Assembly: GCA_964036045.1 (NCBI GenBank)
Contig: OZ038383.1
Location: forward strand, 69,596,588 to 69,660,587
From: Eutreptiella sp. 'Long Island Sound 2002'
Lineage: Eukaryota > Euglenozoa > Euglenophyceae > Eutreptiales > Eutreptiaceae
Reading direction: 5' to 3'
DNA length: 64,000 nucleotides
The notes under the pieces were generated by a model, which saw only the letters and a list, made by a program, of their open reading frames with translations, was not told the origin of the DNA and did no database searches. This document shows positions 55,701 to 64,000 of this stretch, piece after piece. Position numbers and translations under genes: made by a program. How positions within the stretch are numbered: the stretch's first letter is position 1; every line of letters starts with the position of its first letter.

Positions 55701-56880
55701 CGGTGGGCAGACGGCGCACAGTACGAACGTACCGTGCCGGCCCCACGCAACTGGCGCGAGCCAACACCGCAGCAGGCAGAACACGTGCACGCAATAAATC
55801 CGACTGCGCAGGCGCCCACTGCAACGACAAGGAACAAACGCTGAACGAACCGACCAAGAGGCGACCAACGCGACCGCACACCGACAGCTACAGCTACAGC
55901 AGACACGACGTGACCTTCAACAGACCGCACGCACGCCAGCCAACGCCAAGCTGGCCGACATGCATGGGCCGGTGCGAGAGCGACGTCCAACAAGCTGGCA
56001 ACACTGTGGCGAGCCACGCTCGCCGACCACCATGACCACGAACACAGAGGAACACCATAACTCTACCACTGCGGACGCGGCCAACCAACGTTAACAAACT
56101 ACACTACACTACACTCGGACAAACCAAGACGCAACCCACCAGCACCGACACGAACGTGCCGGCTACAGGAGCAGGAACTGACGATCAGACCACCGGCAGC
56201 GGCGCCACGGAACCCACACGAACCCAGCCGACCATGAGGCCGCCGCGAGAACCGCGCACCAACCACACCGCAGCTGCAGCCGCCACATGACCATGAACAG
56301 ACCACACGCAAGCCGGCCAACACCAAACCAGCGAGGCGTGCAGGGGTCAAATTGGGAACGGCGTCCAACGGGATGGCGGCACCGTGTTGCGCCACGCCCA
56401 CTGGCGACCATGCTGACGAACACGACAACACACCGCGACCCTACCATTAGGAACATCGCCAACCAGCGCTGACGAACCGCACTACGCCGCACTTGGACCA
56501 ACCGAGACGCAACTAGCCAGCGCCGACACGGACGTGCCGGCTGCACAAACAACATTCGGCGATATGACCACCGGCAGCAGCACGACGAAAACCACGCAGA
56601 CCAAGCCGACAGTGAGGCGGCCAAGACAACCGCGCACCAACTACACCGCAGCTGCAGCCGCCACTTGACCGCAAACAGACCACACGCAAGCCAGCCAACA
56701 CCAAACCAGCCAGGCGTGCACGGGTCGAAACAGGAACGGCGTCCATCGGGTTGGCGACACCGTGGTGCGCCACGCCGGCCAACGACCATGTCCGCGAACA
56801 AAACGGGGACTCCACCATCACGCAACCAACCGACCAACATTAACAAACTACGCCGAACCGTTAAAGGACCGACCACTCAA
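55700..56880 (+). repeat. Tandem array of a 378-bp unit (~3 copies)
   Basis: Anchors cagaccgcacgcacgccag (55921), cagaccacacgcaagccgg (56298) and the matching string near 56676 are 377-378 apart. caccggcag occurs at 56191 and 56569, and caccaaaccagc at 56321 and 56699. 378 is divisible by 3, so minus-strand frames persist, but they show no protein motif. Probably the array part of family E'. Confidence 0.75.
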
Positions 56881-56944
56881 CCACAACGACCTACTTCCAA
56901 CCCCCGGCCCCCAGGGACCGCGCAAGCTCGACCGAGTCAGGAGG

Positions 56945-57366
56945 CTTGAGTCTGCGCCACGGCATGCGAGTCCCGGAGCACCTGCTTCTTCAAGTCGCCT
57001 CACGCCTACTGAAAACCAACCCAAGTGGGGGTGCCTGCAGGACAGGGCCTATGGCCTGGCTCCCGGCCCCTGAACCTTGGAATCCGGAGGTTGTTGAGGA
57101 TGTGCGATGGGACCCTCCCCCACGTATCATCCGCCCGAAGGAGAGGAAGGTGAGACTTAGGTCGAACATGGGTTACCTCTCTGGGCAGAACCCGCTGTAG
57201 GGTACTGCTCGCGGCGACTGCGCCCTTCCCCCATGTGGGGGAGCCGCTTTGTGGGGGCACGTGCAGTAGCGCCATGGCTGGGTGAGCAAAAGCCCCTTGG
57301 TAAGACCCCCCTGCGGGGCAACCCCAGACCCGAGTCGACCTACCTACCTACGTACGTACCTACCTC
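56945..57366 (+). mobile_element. 3' module and CCTA tail of family E'
   Basis: GC-rich ~395-bp module ending gacccgagtcga, then cctacctacctacgtacg and further CCTA units (57339-57366). It resembles the E module in layout and in strings such as gccgctttgtgggggc (gccgctttgttgggggcc in E), but the rest differs. Preceded by the 378-bp array. It is joined directly to gag sequence at 57367, so it appears inserted in a family G copy. Confidence 0.6.
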
Positions 57367-58578
57367 CTGAGGATGACGGGCGAGACCCACGCTAGTGGGC
57401 GGATGAAGTGCGACCTACTCTTGCAGTGTTGCAAGACAAAGTACTTGGAGAAGCAAGTGAAGCAGATCGTGACTAAGTCCGCCACGTTCGCCAAAGTGCT
57501 GGTTGCCCTTGAGAGGCCGTACCCCTCCTAGGAGACCAACCTATCCATCCAGACCGAGATCCAGAGCGTGGCCGCGTTGCCCAACACCCCCCAGGCCGCG
57601 CGTATCTCGGAAGCACTGGCCGACTTGGACCACTGGGTAGGGCGACTGACGCCCGGATCTTACGGCAGCGATGAGATGCTTTTCTGGTTGGTGGCGAAGA
57701 TCCCTCGAGACGTGTGGGATGAGTGTCGGGCTACGGGGAAACGCAAGGCAAGAACCCTCACCCACGAGGACTTCTCTGTACATCTATTGGAGCTGGCGTT
57801 GGAGAAGGAGAGTGAGCAGCACCTTAACGCCTACCGCCCCGGAGGAGGCAACTCTGGGAACCATGGCCGTGGGCATCAAGGACCTCGACCTGGACAAGGG
57901 ACTACCCCTAAGAATGCTCGCCATACGAGCAATGTGCAAGACCTCTTCTGGTGTGACGCCAGAGACGAGCAGGGCGGCCGCGTGCATGCCCCAGACTCGG
58001 ATTAGCATGAGTGCTTCGTGGTCCAGGGCAAGAAGCAGGAGACCAACACACGTGCGAAGGCTAAGATGCGTGACCACTGAAGGTGTACCATCACCTGTGC
58101 CTTCTGTCGCAAGCGCAAGCACTACGAGGATGAGTGTTACCACAAGCAGCGTGTGTCACAGAAGCTGAAGAGCGATGCTCAAAATGGCCGTGGAAGTGCT
58201 GGAGGCAAGAGCGGTGGCGAAAAATGCAAGGGTAACTCTCAAGGACGAGGGAAAGGCCAAGGTCAAGCGCAAGGCCACAGTGGAGGATGTGGAGGCCCTG
58301 ACAAGAAGAACCAGGACAAGAATAAGGACAACATCCAGGACAGGTCCTGGGGAAACCCCAACCCTGCACCAGGGGGGACCAATCCTGAGCCCTCTAGTGG
58401 GCAGCGAAACACGGCGCCTACGACCCGTTCCCAGACCCAACCCCGACAAGAACAAGGAACTAAGCCTGCCAACAAAGATGGGGACCAGTGTAACGCCCGC
58501 AAACGTTCCCGCTTCATGCGGATGGCGCAAAAACTGCGCAAGAAGGGGTTTGATGTTACCTGTCCCACCGAGTGCTGA
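57367..58578 (+). pseudogene. Family G gag, copy 4 (C-terminal two thirds)
   Basis: Starts mid-gag (MTGETHASGRMKCDLLLQCC) after the E' tail. TAG at 57529 matches the stop seen in copies 2 and 3. The frame then runs AARISEALADLDHWVGRLTP to VHAPDSD and TAG 58003, the knuckle CAFCRKRKHYEDEC, and QGQAQGHSGGCGGPDKKNQ. Unlike copies 2 and 3, it does not switch to LINE at ~58345 but continues with WGNPNPAPGGTNPEPSSGQ and KRSRFMRMAQKLRKKGFDV, giving the natural sequence after gag. Confidence 0.7.
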
Positions 58579-58683
58579 CAGAAACGCTCTGGGGGATCTA
58601 CAGACGTGGTGTTCTGAGTACGTATCCGTCTTGGGAGACACCAATACCTGGGGCTACTGGATACTGGGGCTACTATATCAATT

Positions 58684-59142
58684 TTGGCCAAGAAAACTTT
58701 ACCTCCTGGGGACCTGCGGAACATCATGCCTACCGCAGCCATTTGCATGGGGGATGGCAATGTGGTGCACAGTTGTGGGGACTGCAGGGTCGACGTGCCT
58801 CTGGGATCAAGGAGCATTGTCCATCGGTTCTGTGTGATGGAAACCGAAGCCTTCGACTTCGTACCGGGGACGGACGTCTTCCTCGAGCACTCCCAGATTC
58901 TATCCCTCACGCTGCAGGCACGCTATGTCCTCCACCTGGACCATGGCGACGGAAGGGAATCTGTACCAGTGGAGCAGTCTGAGCAAACGTCAAGATACCT
59001 GAGGGTATGCAAGACGGTGCCCTCTTCCATGATGGTTGCCTGCAAAACGGAGGACTATCAGCTCCTTGGGGATGTCCTTGACCAAGGTCCAAAGGAATTG
59101 GGATACTGCAGGGTAGATAGAGATGTGCATGACAAATTTTGA
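58684..59142 (+). CDS. Retropepsin-like (aspartic protease) C-terminal half, family G
   Basis: An open frame encodes IMPTAAICMGDGNVVHSCGD and IVHRFCVMETEAFDFVPGTD, then VFLEHSQILSLTLQARYVLH. The string FxVMxTxAFDxVxGTDxFLEH is the usual second half of retroviral-type proteases in LTR retrotransposons (the hydrophobic-Gly-x-Asp signature). The catalytic D-[ST]-G half is not visible upstream, so the copy is incomplete. It lies ~105 bases after the gag-like end in another frame, as expected for gag-pro. It ends at TGA 59142, within a few bases of a switch to AT-rich DNA. Proteases of this kind cut the element polyprotein. Confidence 0.5.
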   Translation: MAKKTLPPGDLRNIMPTAAICMGDGNVVHSCGDCRVDVPLGSRSIVHRFCVMETEAFDFVPGTDVFLEHSQILSLTLQARYVLHLDHGDGRESVPVEQSEQTSRYLRVCKTVPSSMMVACKTEDYQLLGDVLDQGPKELGYCRVDRDVHDKF

Positions 59143-59198
59143 TTGTAATGAAAATGAAGAATTTTTTATTTTCGTTTCACTAGATTCGGGCCACGCGA

Positions 59199-59672
59199 GG
59201 CAGGCGACGGTGAAATGCGGCAGGGAGCGACAGGAAGGCGACAGGGTGGCGACAGGAAGACGACAGGGTGGCGACAGGAAGACGACAGGAAAGCGGCAGG
59301 AAAGCGGCAGGAAAGCGACAGGAAGCGACAGGCAGGCGACAGGAAGGCGACAGGAGAGCTGCGACAGGAGGGCGACAGGAGGGCGACAGGGCAGCGACAG
59401 GGTGGCGACAGGGAGACGACAGGGGAGCGACAGGAAACAAGACATAGCGACAGGATAAGCGACAGGAAAGCGACGAGAAGACGACAGGAGGGCAACAGGG
59501 CTAGTGGCGACAGGGAAGCGACAGGGAAGCGACAGGAGAAAGCGACAGGAGAGCGACAAGAGAGCAACAGGAGAGCGACAGGAGAGCGGCAGGGTGTTTT
59601 TTTGCGACAGGAAGGCGACAGGAAGGCGACAGGAAGGCGACAGGGATGCGACAGGAGAGCGACAGGCTTGTG
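59199..59672 (+). repeat. gcgacaggaa minisatellite, left block
   Basis: Irregular 9-12-base units of gcgacagg followed by a short A/G filler. The same core recurs at 61059-61690. Confidence 0.85.
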
Positions 59673-60290
59673 GAGGACAACAAGTGAGACAATGTAGTAC
59701 ATGATTTTTTCTATAGCTGGATATATGTAAAGAAAATGAGAACCAATGTTTTAGATTTATTGGGATTCTTTTGAAGATGTCAGTTCATTGTTACATGTAT
59801 AAACTTTTACCATTTGGTGAATTTTGTTGTTTTATGGAATCACTACATTCAGCAGGTTGATTTCGCCTGAAACTGAAAGCCAAATGATAAAGATAAAAAT
59901 AAGTTTCAACTGCAAACTGTCCCGATCATGAATGGTCCCGACATCCCGAAAACAAGAACTCGTCCCGACAGCAAGAACTCACGAGAACTCACTATAAACA
60001 ATAAACAGAAAATGTGGCAAGAAGAGGACAAAAATAACACAGTCAGAAACAAATAAGAGCAAGAAAGAAAAGGTCCTTGTGTGTGTACAACTTAGCTGCT
60101 CGATCAGTGTGCCGCAGCGATAGCCGACCCATTTCTATCCCCAAGATCAGGACCTATTTTTCCTCACAGGTTTCCTTGCACTGATCTATCGCCTATCCGA
60201 GGATCCCGGAGGAGCCCAGCAACAACGCGTTCACGACCCCAGGAACAGGCAACGTCTCTGCCCTGTTTCCCAGGTCTCTCTCTGAGCTCT
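59673..60290. other. AT-rich centre, no gene
   Basis: No open frame of note. Contains repeated cccgacagcaagaactc-type strings (59950-59990). Confidence 0.5.
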
Positions 60291-60775
60291 CCCGCACAGC
60301 ACAGCACAGCACCATTCAGCACCGCACGGCACAACACAGCACAACTCAGCACCGCACGGCACAGCACAGCACAATGCAGCACCGCACGGCACAGCACAGC
60401 ACAACTCAGCACCGCACGGCACAGCACAGCACAATTTAGCACCGCACGACACAGCACAGCACCAATCAGCACCGTACGGCACAGCAGCACAATTTAGCAC
60501 CGCACGGCACAGCACAGCACCATTTAGCACAGTACAGCACCATTCAGCACCGCACGGCACAGCACAGCACCAATCAGCACCGCACGGCACAGCGCAGCAC
60601 AACTCAGCACCGCACGGCACAGCACAGCACAAATTAGCACCGCACGGCACAGCACAGCACAACTCAGCACCGCACGGCACAGCACAGCACAATTTAGTAC
60701 CGCACGGCACAGCACAGCACCAATCAGCACGGCACCGCACAGCAGCACAATTTAGCACCGCACGGCACAGCACAT
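60291..60775 (+). repeat. 30-bp minisatellite (cagcaccgcacggcacagca)
   Basis: About 16 units of acaactcagcaccgcacggc plus acagcacagc, with variants in the first ten bases. The word cacagcac is also the main word of the E body, but no longer match was seen. Minus-strand frames repeat LCCAVPCGAE and are not genes. Confidence 0.85.
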
Positions 60776-61058
60776 AATTGTGAGATTCAGTTTGATTTGC
60801 AAAATGGTTGCGAGCCTACAGCTGAGAAGCCATGCAAATGTGCATAGTAGATCACCAAGAGTGTTAGGAATTTAGGATTGCCAAAAAATGCAAATGATTG
60901 AACCATCGATCTACGACTTGCCTCATTGCTTTGCACACGTTTGGGGACGTTTGCTAAGGTGAGATCTCACAATTTGGCATGAACAAAGAACATTTTTAGT
61001 ACTATCGAGCCGCCTGTTTGAGGTATCTATGGCTTTCCATCGGGAGGGTAACACATTG
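60776..61058. other. Spacer between minisatellites, no gene
   Basis: Moderately AT-rich unique sequence. Confidence 0.5.
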
Positions 61059-61690
61059 GGCGACAGGGAGGCGATAGGGAGGCGACAGGGAGGCGGCAGG
61101 AAGGCGACAGGCAAGCGACAGGCAAGCGACAGGCAAGTGACAGGAGAGCGACAGGTTACCACGTTGGGCGACAGGGAGGCGACAGGGAGGCGACAGGGAG
61201 GCGACAGGGAGGCGGCAGGAAGACGACAGGCAAGCGACAGGCAAGCGACAGGCAAGCGACAGGCAAGCGACAGGAGAGCGACAGGTTACCACGTCCGGCG
61301 ACAGGGAGGCGACAGGGAGGCGACAGGGAGGCGACAGGGAGGCGACAGGAAGACGACAGGCAAGCGACAGGAGGGCGACAGGGAGGCAACAGGAAATAGC
61401 GACAGGAGAGCGACAGGAGGGAACGACAGGAGAGCGACAGGAGAGCGACAGGAAGGCGCCAGGCAAAAAGTAGCATGGCGACAGGAAACGACAGGAAGCG
61501 ACAGGAAGCGACAGGATAGCGACAGGAGGGCGGCAGGAAAGCGACAGGGGAGCGACAGGGGAGCGACAGGGGAGCGACAGGACAGCGACAGGGAAGCGAC
61601 AGGCAAGCGACAGGGGAGCGACAGGGGGCTGAAAGTGCCAAAACAGCGACAGGGAGGCAACAGGGAGGCGACAGGATGGCGACAGGAGGG
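61059..61690 (+). repeat. aggcgacaggg minisatellite, right block
   Basis: Mostly 11-base units with higher-order blocks: acaggttaccacg(t/c) recurs near 61150 and 61282, dividing the array into ~130-bp super-units. Confidence 0.85.
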
Positions 61691-61708
61691 CGAGGTGGCC
61701 CGAATCTA

Positions 61709-62204
61709 CTGACAAATCTGAAACTGACAAATTTTAGATTTTCGTTTCAAATGATTTGAAAATTTTCATTGAAGGAGCATGCCAAAAATCCAGGCTATAC
61801 AATGCTTTGTTTGAAGCATGACACGTTGGGATGCTTGTTTTGTTGCATACAATTCTGCTTACTTGTGCCCCTTTTCTTGTTGTCCTAATGCTCTTTGCTC
61901 CGTACCCCAAACTGGACTAACAAAACCATTCAAATTGTGCAAAACCCTTTGGTGCATACTTTTGTAGCTCTCTCGTCGGATTGATCCTAACCCCAATCCT
62001 AACCATAACCCTACAAATGCAATGTTTACACGATGTGCACGAAAAGGAAAAAGCTGCAAAACATCTCAACGTATGATTCACTCTTGTGGACATGTGGAGA
62101 GTGCACAATAAGACTTATAAAAGAGAATTGTCATGTAGAGAATGGGTAAAACCAAAGAGGTTGAACACATTTATACGAAGTGCACGCCCCATTGAGAGAT
62201 AAAG
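61709..62204. other. AT-rich unique sequence with telomere-like string
   Basis: cctaaccccaatcctaacca followed by taaccctac (61986-62014) looks like degenerate telomeric repeat (CCCTAA type). No gene recognised. Confidence 0.4.
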
Positions 62205-62506
62205 TTAGTCGGATTCCGAAGAAATCTCGTCCATGTCAGCGATGTGGTCTTCCAGATTCCTGTTTCTGCTTGGCCACCTTTGCCTTGTCCGTTTTCCTTT
62301 GTTCAGCCAGCGTTGCCCATACTGCAGCATTTGCTGCATAATGTTTGTACTGTTGCTCACTGAGATAGTAGCATTCTTCATCATGGTCAACAGAAGCTCT
62401 GAACGCACCGACAGTTTTGCCTTTTGGCCACTTGTATGAGGGACCGACGACTCGACAGTAGCGGTGAACATTTTCTTTTTGTCAGCAGCAGGCATGCCAC
62501 TCCAGA
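62205..62506 (-). pseudogene. Small coding-like fragment, unknown
   Basis: Minus strand reads GSFWSGMPAADKKKMFTATV, LSVRSELLLTMMKNATISVS, LQYGQRWLNKGKRTRQRWPS and a clean acidic end DHIADMDEISSESD with TAA. Composition is protein-like and the C-terminus looks natural. There is no start, and upstream frames are broken; an intron boundary just upstream is possible. Family not recognised. Confidence 0.3.
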
Positions 62507-62982
62507 AACTTCCAGGTATTTGGATAGAAACACCAGTGTTTCTCTATTCATCAAGGATCTGAACATGATCCGCCAGCGGCATGGTGGTGCAGGCAGGCCT
62601 GAAATGAAGAAACAAAATAGAAAAACAAAGATTAATCAATCTTGGCAAGATGTTTTTGTACAATCACTTTGTGCAGCAGCATTTTGACAAGTGCAGAGGA
62701 ACATTGGCGCTGAGTTGGCATGTCTGGTGCACGTACTGCAGCTCCGGTGCACGCGCTGCATCTGTGGATGAAAAACGTTTTTTCTCCAATTTGAGCAAGA
62801 CCCATTCAGCAATTCTAAAGAAAATACAAAAGAGAATAAGGATCTTTATGTTCTGTGATATTTTCCGGGCCAGAACTGGCAGTCACAAACAGTTGAAATC
62901 CGTATAGTAGCCAGAAATGAAACAATCAGGAGGAAGATCCAGAGCTTCATTTTTTTTCGAAAAATTGGCAAAATTTCCAAGT
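62507..62982. other. AT-rich sequence, no supported gene
   Basis: Short frames only. It may hold the upstream exons of the fragment at 62205-62506, but I see no reliable splice sites. Confidence 0.35.
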
Positions 62983-63016
62983 TGACAAAATTTTCATTTT
63001 CGTTTCAATGAAAATG
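62983..63016 (+). repeat. AT-rich hairpin (attttcatt...aatgaaaat)
   Basis: tgacaaaattttcattttcg followed by tttcaatgaaaat forms a 9-bp stem. Relatives of the same string occur at 59131 and 61728, which suggests a shared terminal motif of small elements. Confidence 0.5.
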
Positions 63017-64000
63017 GCCACAGTGATGCGAAGAGGCAGCAAAGAGGACAAGGCTGTGGTGATGCAGAGAAGCGCGGATGAGGACGAGGCCGAGGGGAGG
63101 CAGGGCAACCATGCTGAGGACAAGGCTGTCAGGATGCAGTGAGGAAATCAAGTGGACTAAGCCGCGCCGAGGCGGAACAGCAGCCAAGAGGACGAGGCAG
63201 TGGAGAAGCAGTGAAACAGCCAAAATGAGGAGCCCGTGGTGATGCAGCGAAGCGGTGACGAGACCATGAAGTGCCCTGGATTGGATCATCCTGGGCAAAA
63301 CAAGGAGGAGCGGCCAAACCACGACGAGATCATCATCCGGTGAAATAAGGCCAGACTCCCCGGGCTGGATCATCCGGAGCGGATCAAGCAGCAGGAGCCG
63401 CCGCCCCCCGGACTGGATCATCCAGGGACAAGAGGCGGCCTGGCGCTGAATGATCCGGGGCTGGCAACCTGTCCGCGCAAATGCCGGGCCCGACAGGCTG
63501 CGCAAAGGCGGGCCCGGTAATCCGGGTATAGCAGGCCAGACGTGAGTGCTGCTAGCTACGCCTCTCCGCACGCCCACCAAGCATGAGTCACTCCTACCGC
63601 AGGTGAAACACGTAGGGCGAAGTGGTGCACCCAGGGCCGCCCACGCATTAAAAACAAGGGTGGAGTCGCACGAACAGCAAGATGCTTGAGCCAGGTGAGG
63701 GAAAAACAACTGAAGTGCCATCCCCCCGGAAACGAAGGGGGGACATCATCAAGGACACCAAGTACGCAAGCGGCGCACGACAGCAAAGCACTCCATCCCT
63801 CCAAGCCCTAGCACGGATACGTGTCGTGGCGTCCCTGCTAGGCCACAACGGCGGAAAACAAAAACGCTGTGTTCTCGTGCACAAATGCAGGTGATCAATT
63901 TGGCAGCCCACCCTGCATAACCAAGGGCGCAGATCACACACAGGGCAACACGCCGGAGCCAGATATGGGGGGGACAGAAGAAAGAAGGACCCTCAGCCAG
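63017..64000. other. GC-rich sequence with short degenerate repeats, no gene
   Basis: gatgcag...gaggacgaggc-type words recur between 63030 and 63260, and ggatcatcc occurs several times between 63283 and 63460. Minus-strand frames (HHHGLLILAVSLLLHCLVLL) arise from these repeats. Nothing recognised to the window end. Confidence 0.4.

Larger units (their letters stand above)
59181..61708. mobile_element. Minisatellite composite bounded by a 14-bp inverted repeat
   Basis: tagattcgggccac (59181-59194) and its exact complement (61695-61708) enclose two gcgacagg minisatellites in the same orientation, an AT-rich centre and a 30-bp minisatellite. Just outside both ends are similar AT-rich strings (tgacaaatttt with attttcgtttca at 59131 and 61728). 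No transposase is seen. It may be a non-autonomous element or a coincidence of repeats. Confidence 0.45.

Noticed and set aside
56163-56876. 237-codon minus-strand frame over the 378-bp array
   Set aside because: Unit length divisible by three preserves the frame; the sequence is Trp/Cys/Arg-rich without a recognisable fold and the plus strand is also open in places.
59215-59697. Gln/Arg/Gly-rich repeat protein (DRKATGRRQ)
   Set aside because: Minisatellite read-through with irregular unit lengths and no start context.
60164-60773. Repeated LCCAVPCGAE protein
   Set aside because: 30-bp minisatellite, a multiple of three, so frames persist by arithmetic.
63005-63721. 239-codon minus-strand frame near the window end
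   Set aside because: Derived from short gaggacgaggc and ggatcatcc repeats; no domain.

Overview
The window is nuclear DNA of a eukaryote with a very repeat-rich genome, most likely an alga or other protist. The evidence is DIRS-type and LINE-type retroelements, a gag element with a TATA-like start region, several satellite families, no prokaryotic gene organisation, and short unlinked coding fragments in decay. I cannot name the species. An algal or dinoflagellate-like source is a guess from the mix of elements. I saw no intact host gene and no rRNA, canonical tRNA or CRISPR array. Almost everything is mobile or satellite DNA, much of it nested. || Layout. 0-3 kb: 3' part of a DIRS-like retrotransposon (reverse transcriptase/RNase H, an overlapping tyrosine recombinase frame, then a perfect 72-bp inverted repeat). 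4.5-10.3 kb: a broken gag gene (family G) running into a ~184-bp satellite, with a 1,083-bp tandem duplication across the joint. 10.6-17.9 kb: decayed coding fragments on the minus strand (PQ-loop-like, RT-like, one unknown) between a 22-bp minisatellite with higher-order structure and 184-bp and ~193-bp repeats, then a 5' fragment of family G. 17.85-24.18 kb: a large noncoding composite repeat, here called E (copy 1). 24.18-28.04 kb: LINE RT pseudogene split by an inverted, truncated E (copy 3) that lies between 722-bp direct repeats. 28.4-37.2 kb: family G start region and gag joined to a LINE, with a 1,634-bp tandem duplication; the LINE runs through RT, RNase H and a C-terminal zinc knuckle. 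37.3-46.36 kb: LINE accessory-ORF remains, RING-like then Ulp1-like, split by an AT-richer island with an unknown ~650-residue coding region. 46.36-54.37 kb: E copy 2, between 325-bp direct repeats and itself carrying a 1,465-bp insertion. 54.4-57.4 kb: more LINE repeat, a 378-bp tandem array, and a third tailed module. 57.4-59.1 kb: another family G gag with a protease-like frame. 59.2-61.7 kb: a minisatellite composite with a 14-bp inverted repeat at its ends. 61.7-64 kb: AT-rich, then GC-rich DNA with little coding signal. || How the parts relate. The most interesting material is E and its look-alikes. Each is noncoding, with a body poor in T (or in A on the other strand), one tandem array, a GC-rich 3' module and a tail of short tetranucleotide repeats (CCTA or CTTA type). 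That is the shape expected of a non-autonomous element copied by non-LTR machinery. Two of three E copies sit between long direct repeats whose two sides have exactly equal lengths (325/325 and 722/722 bp). The neighbouring LINE remnants, with RT, RNase H, RING-like and Ulp1-like parts, are candidate helpers by position only. Very long open frames inside the arrays and T-poor regions are composition artefacts and are not annotated as genes.
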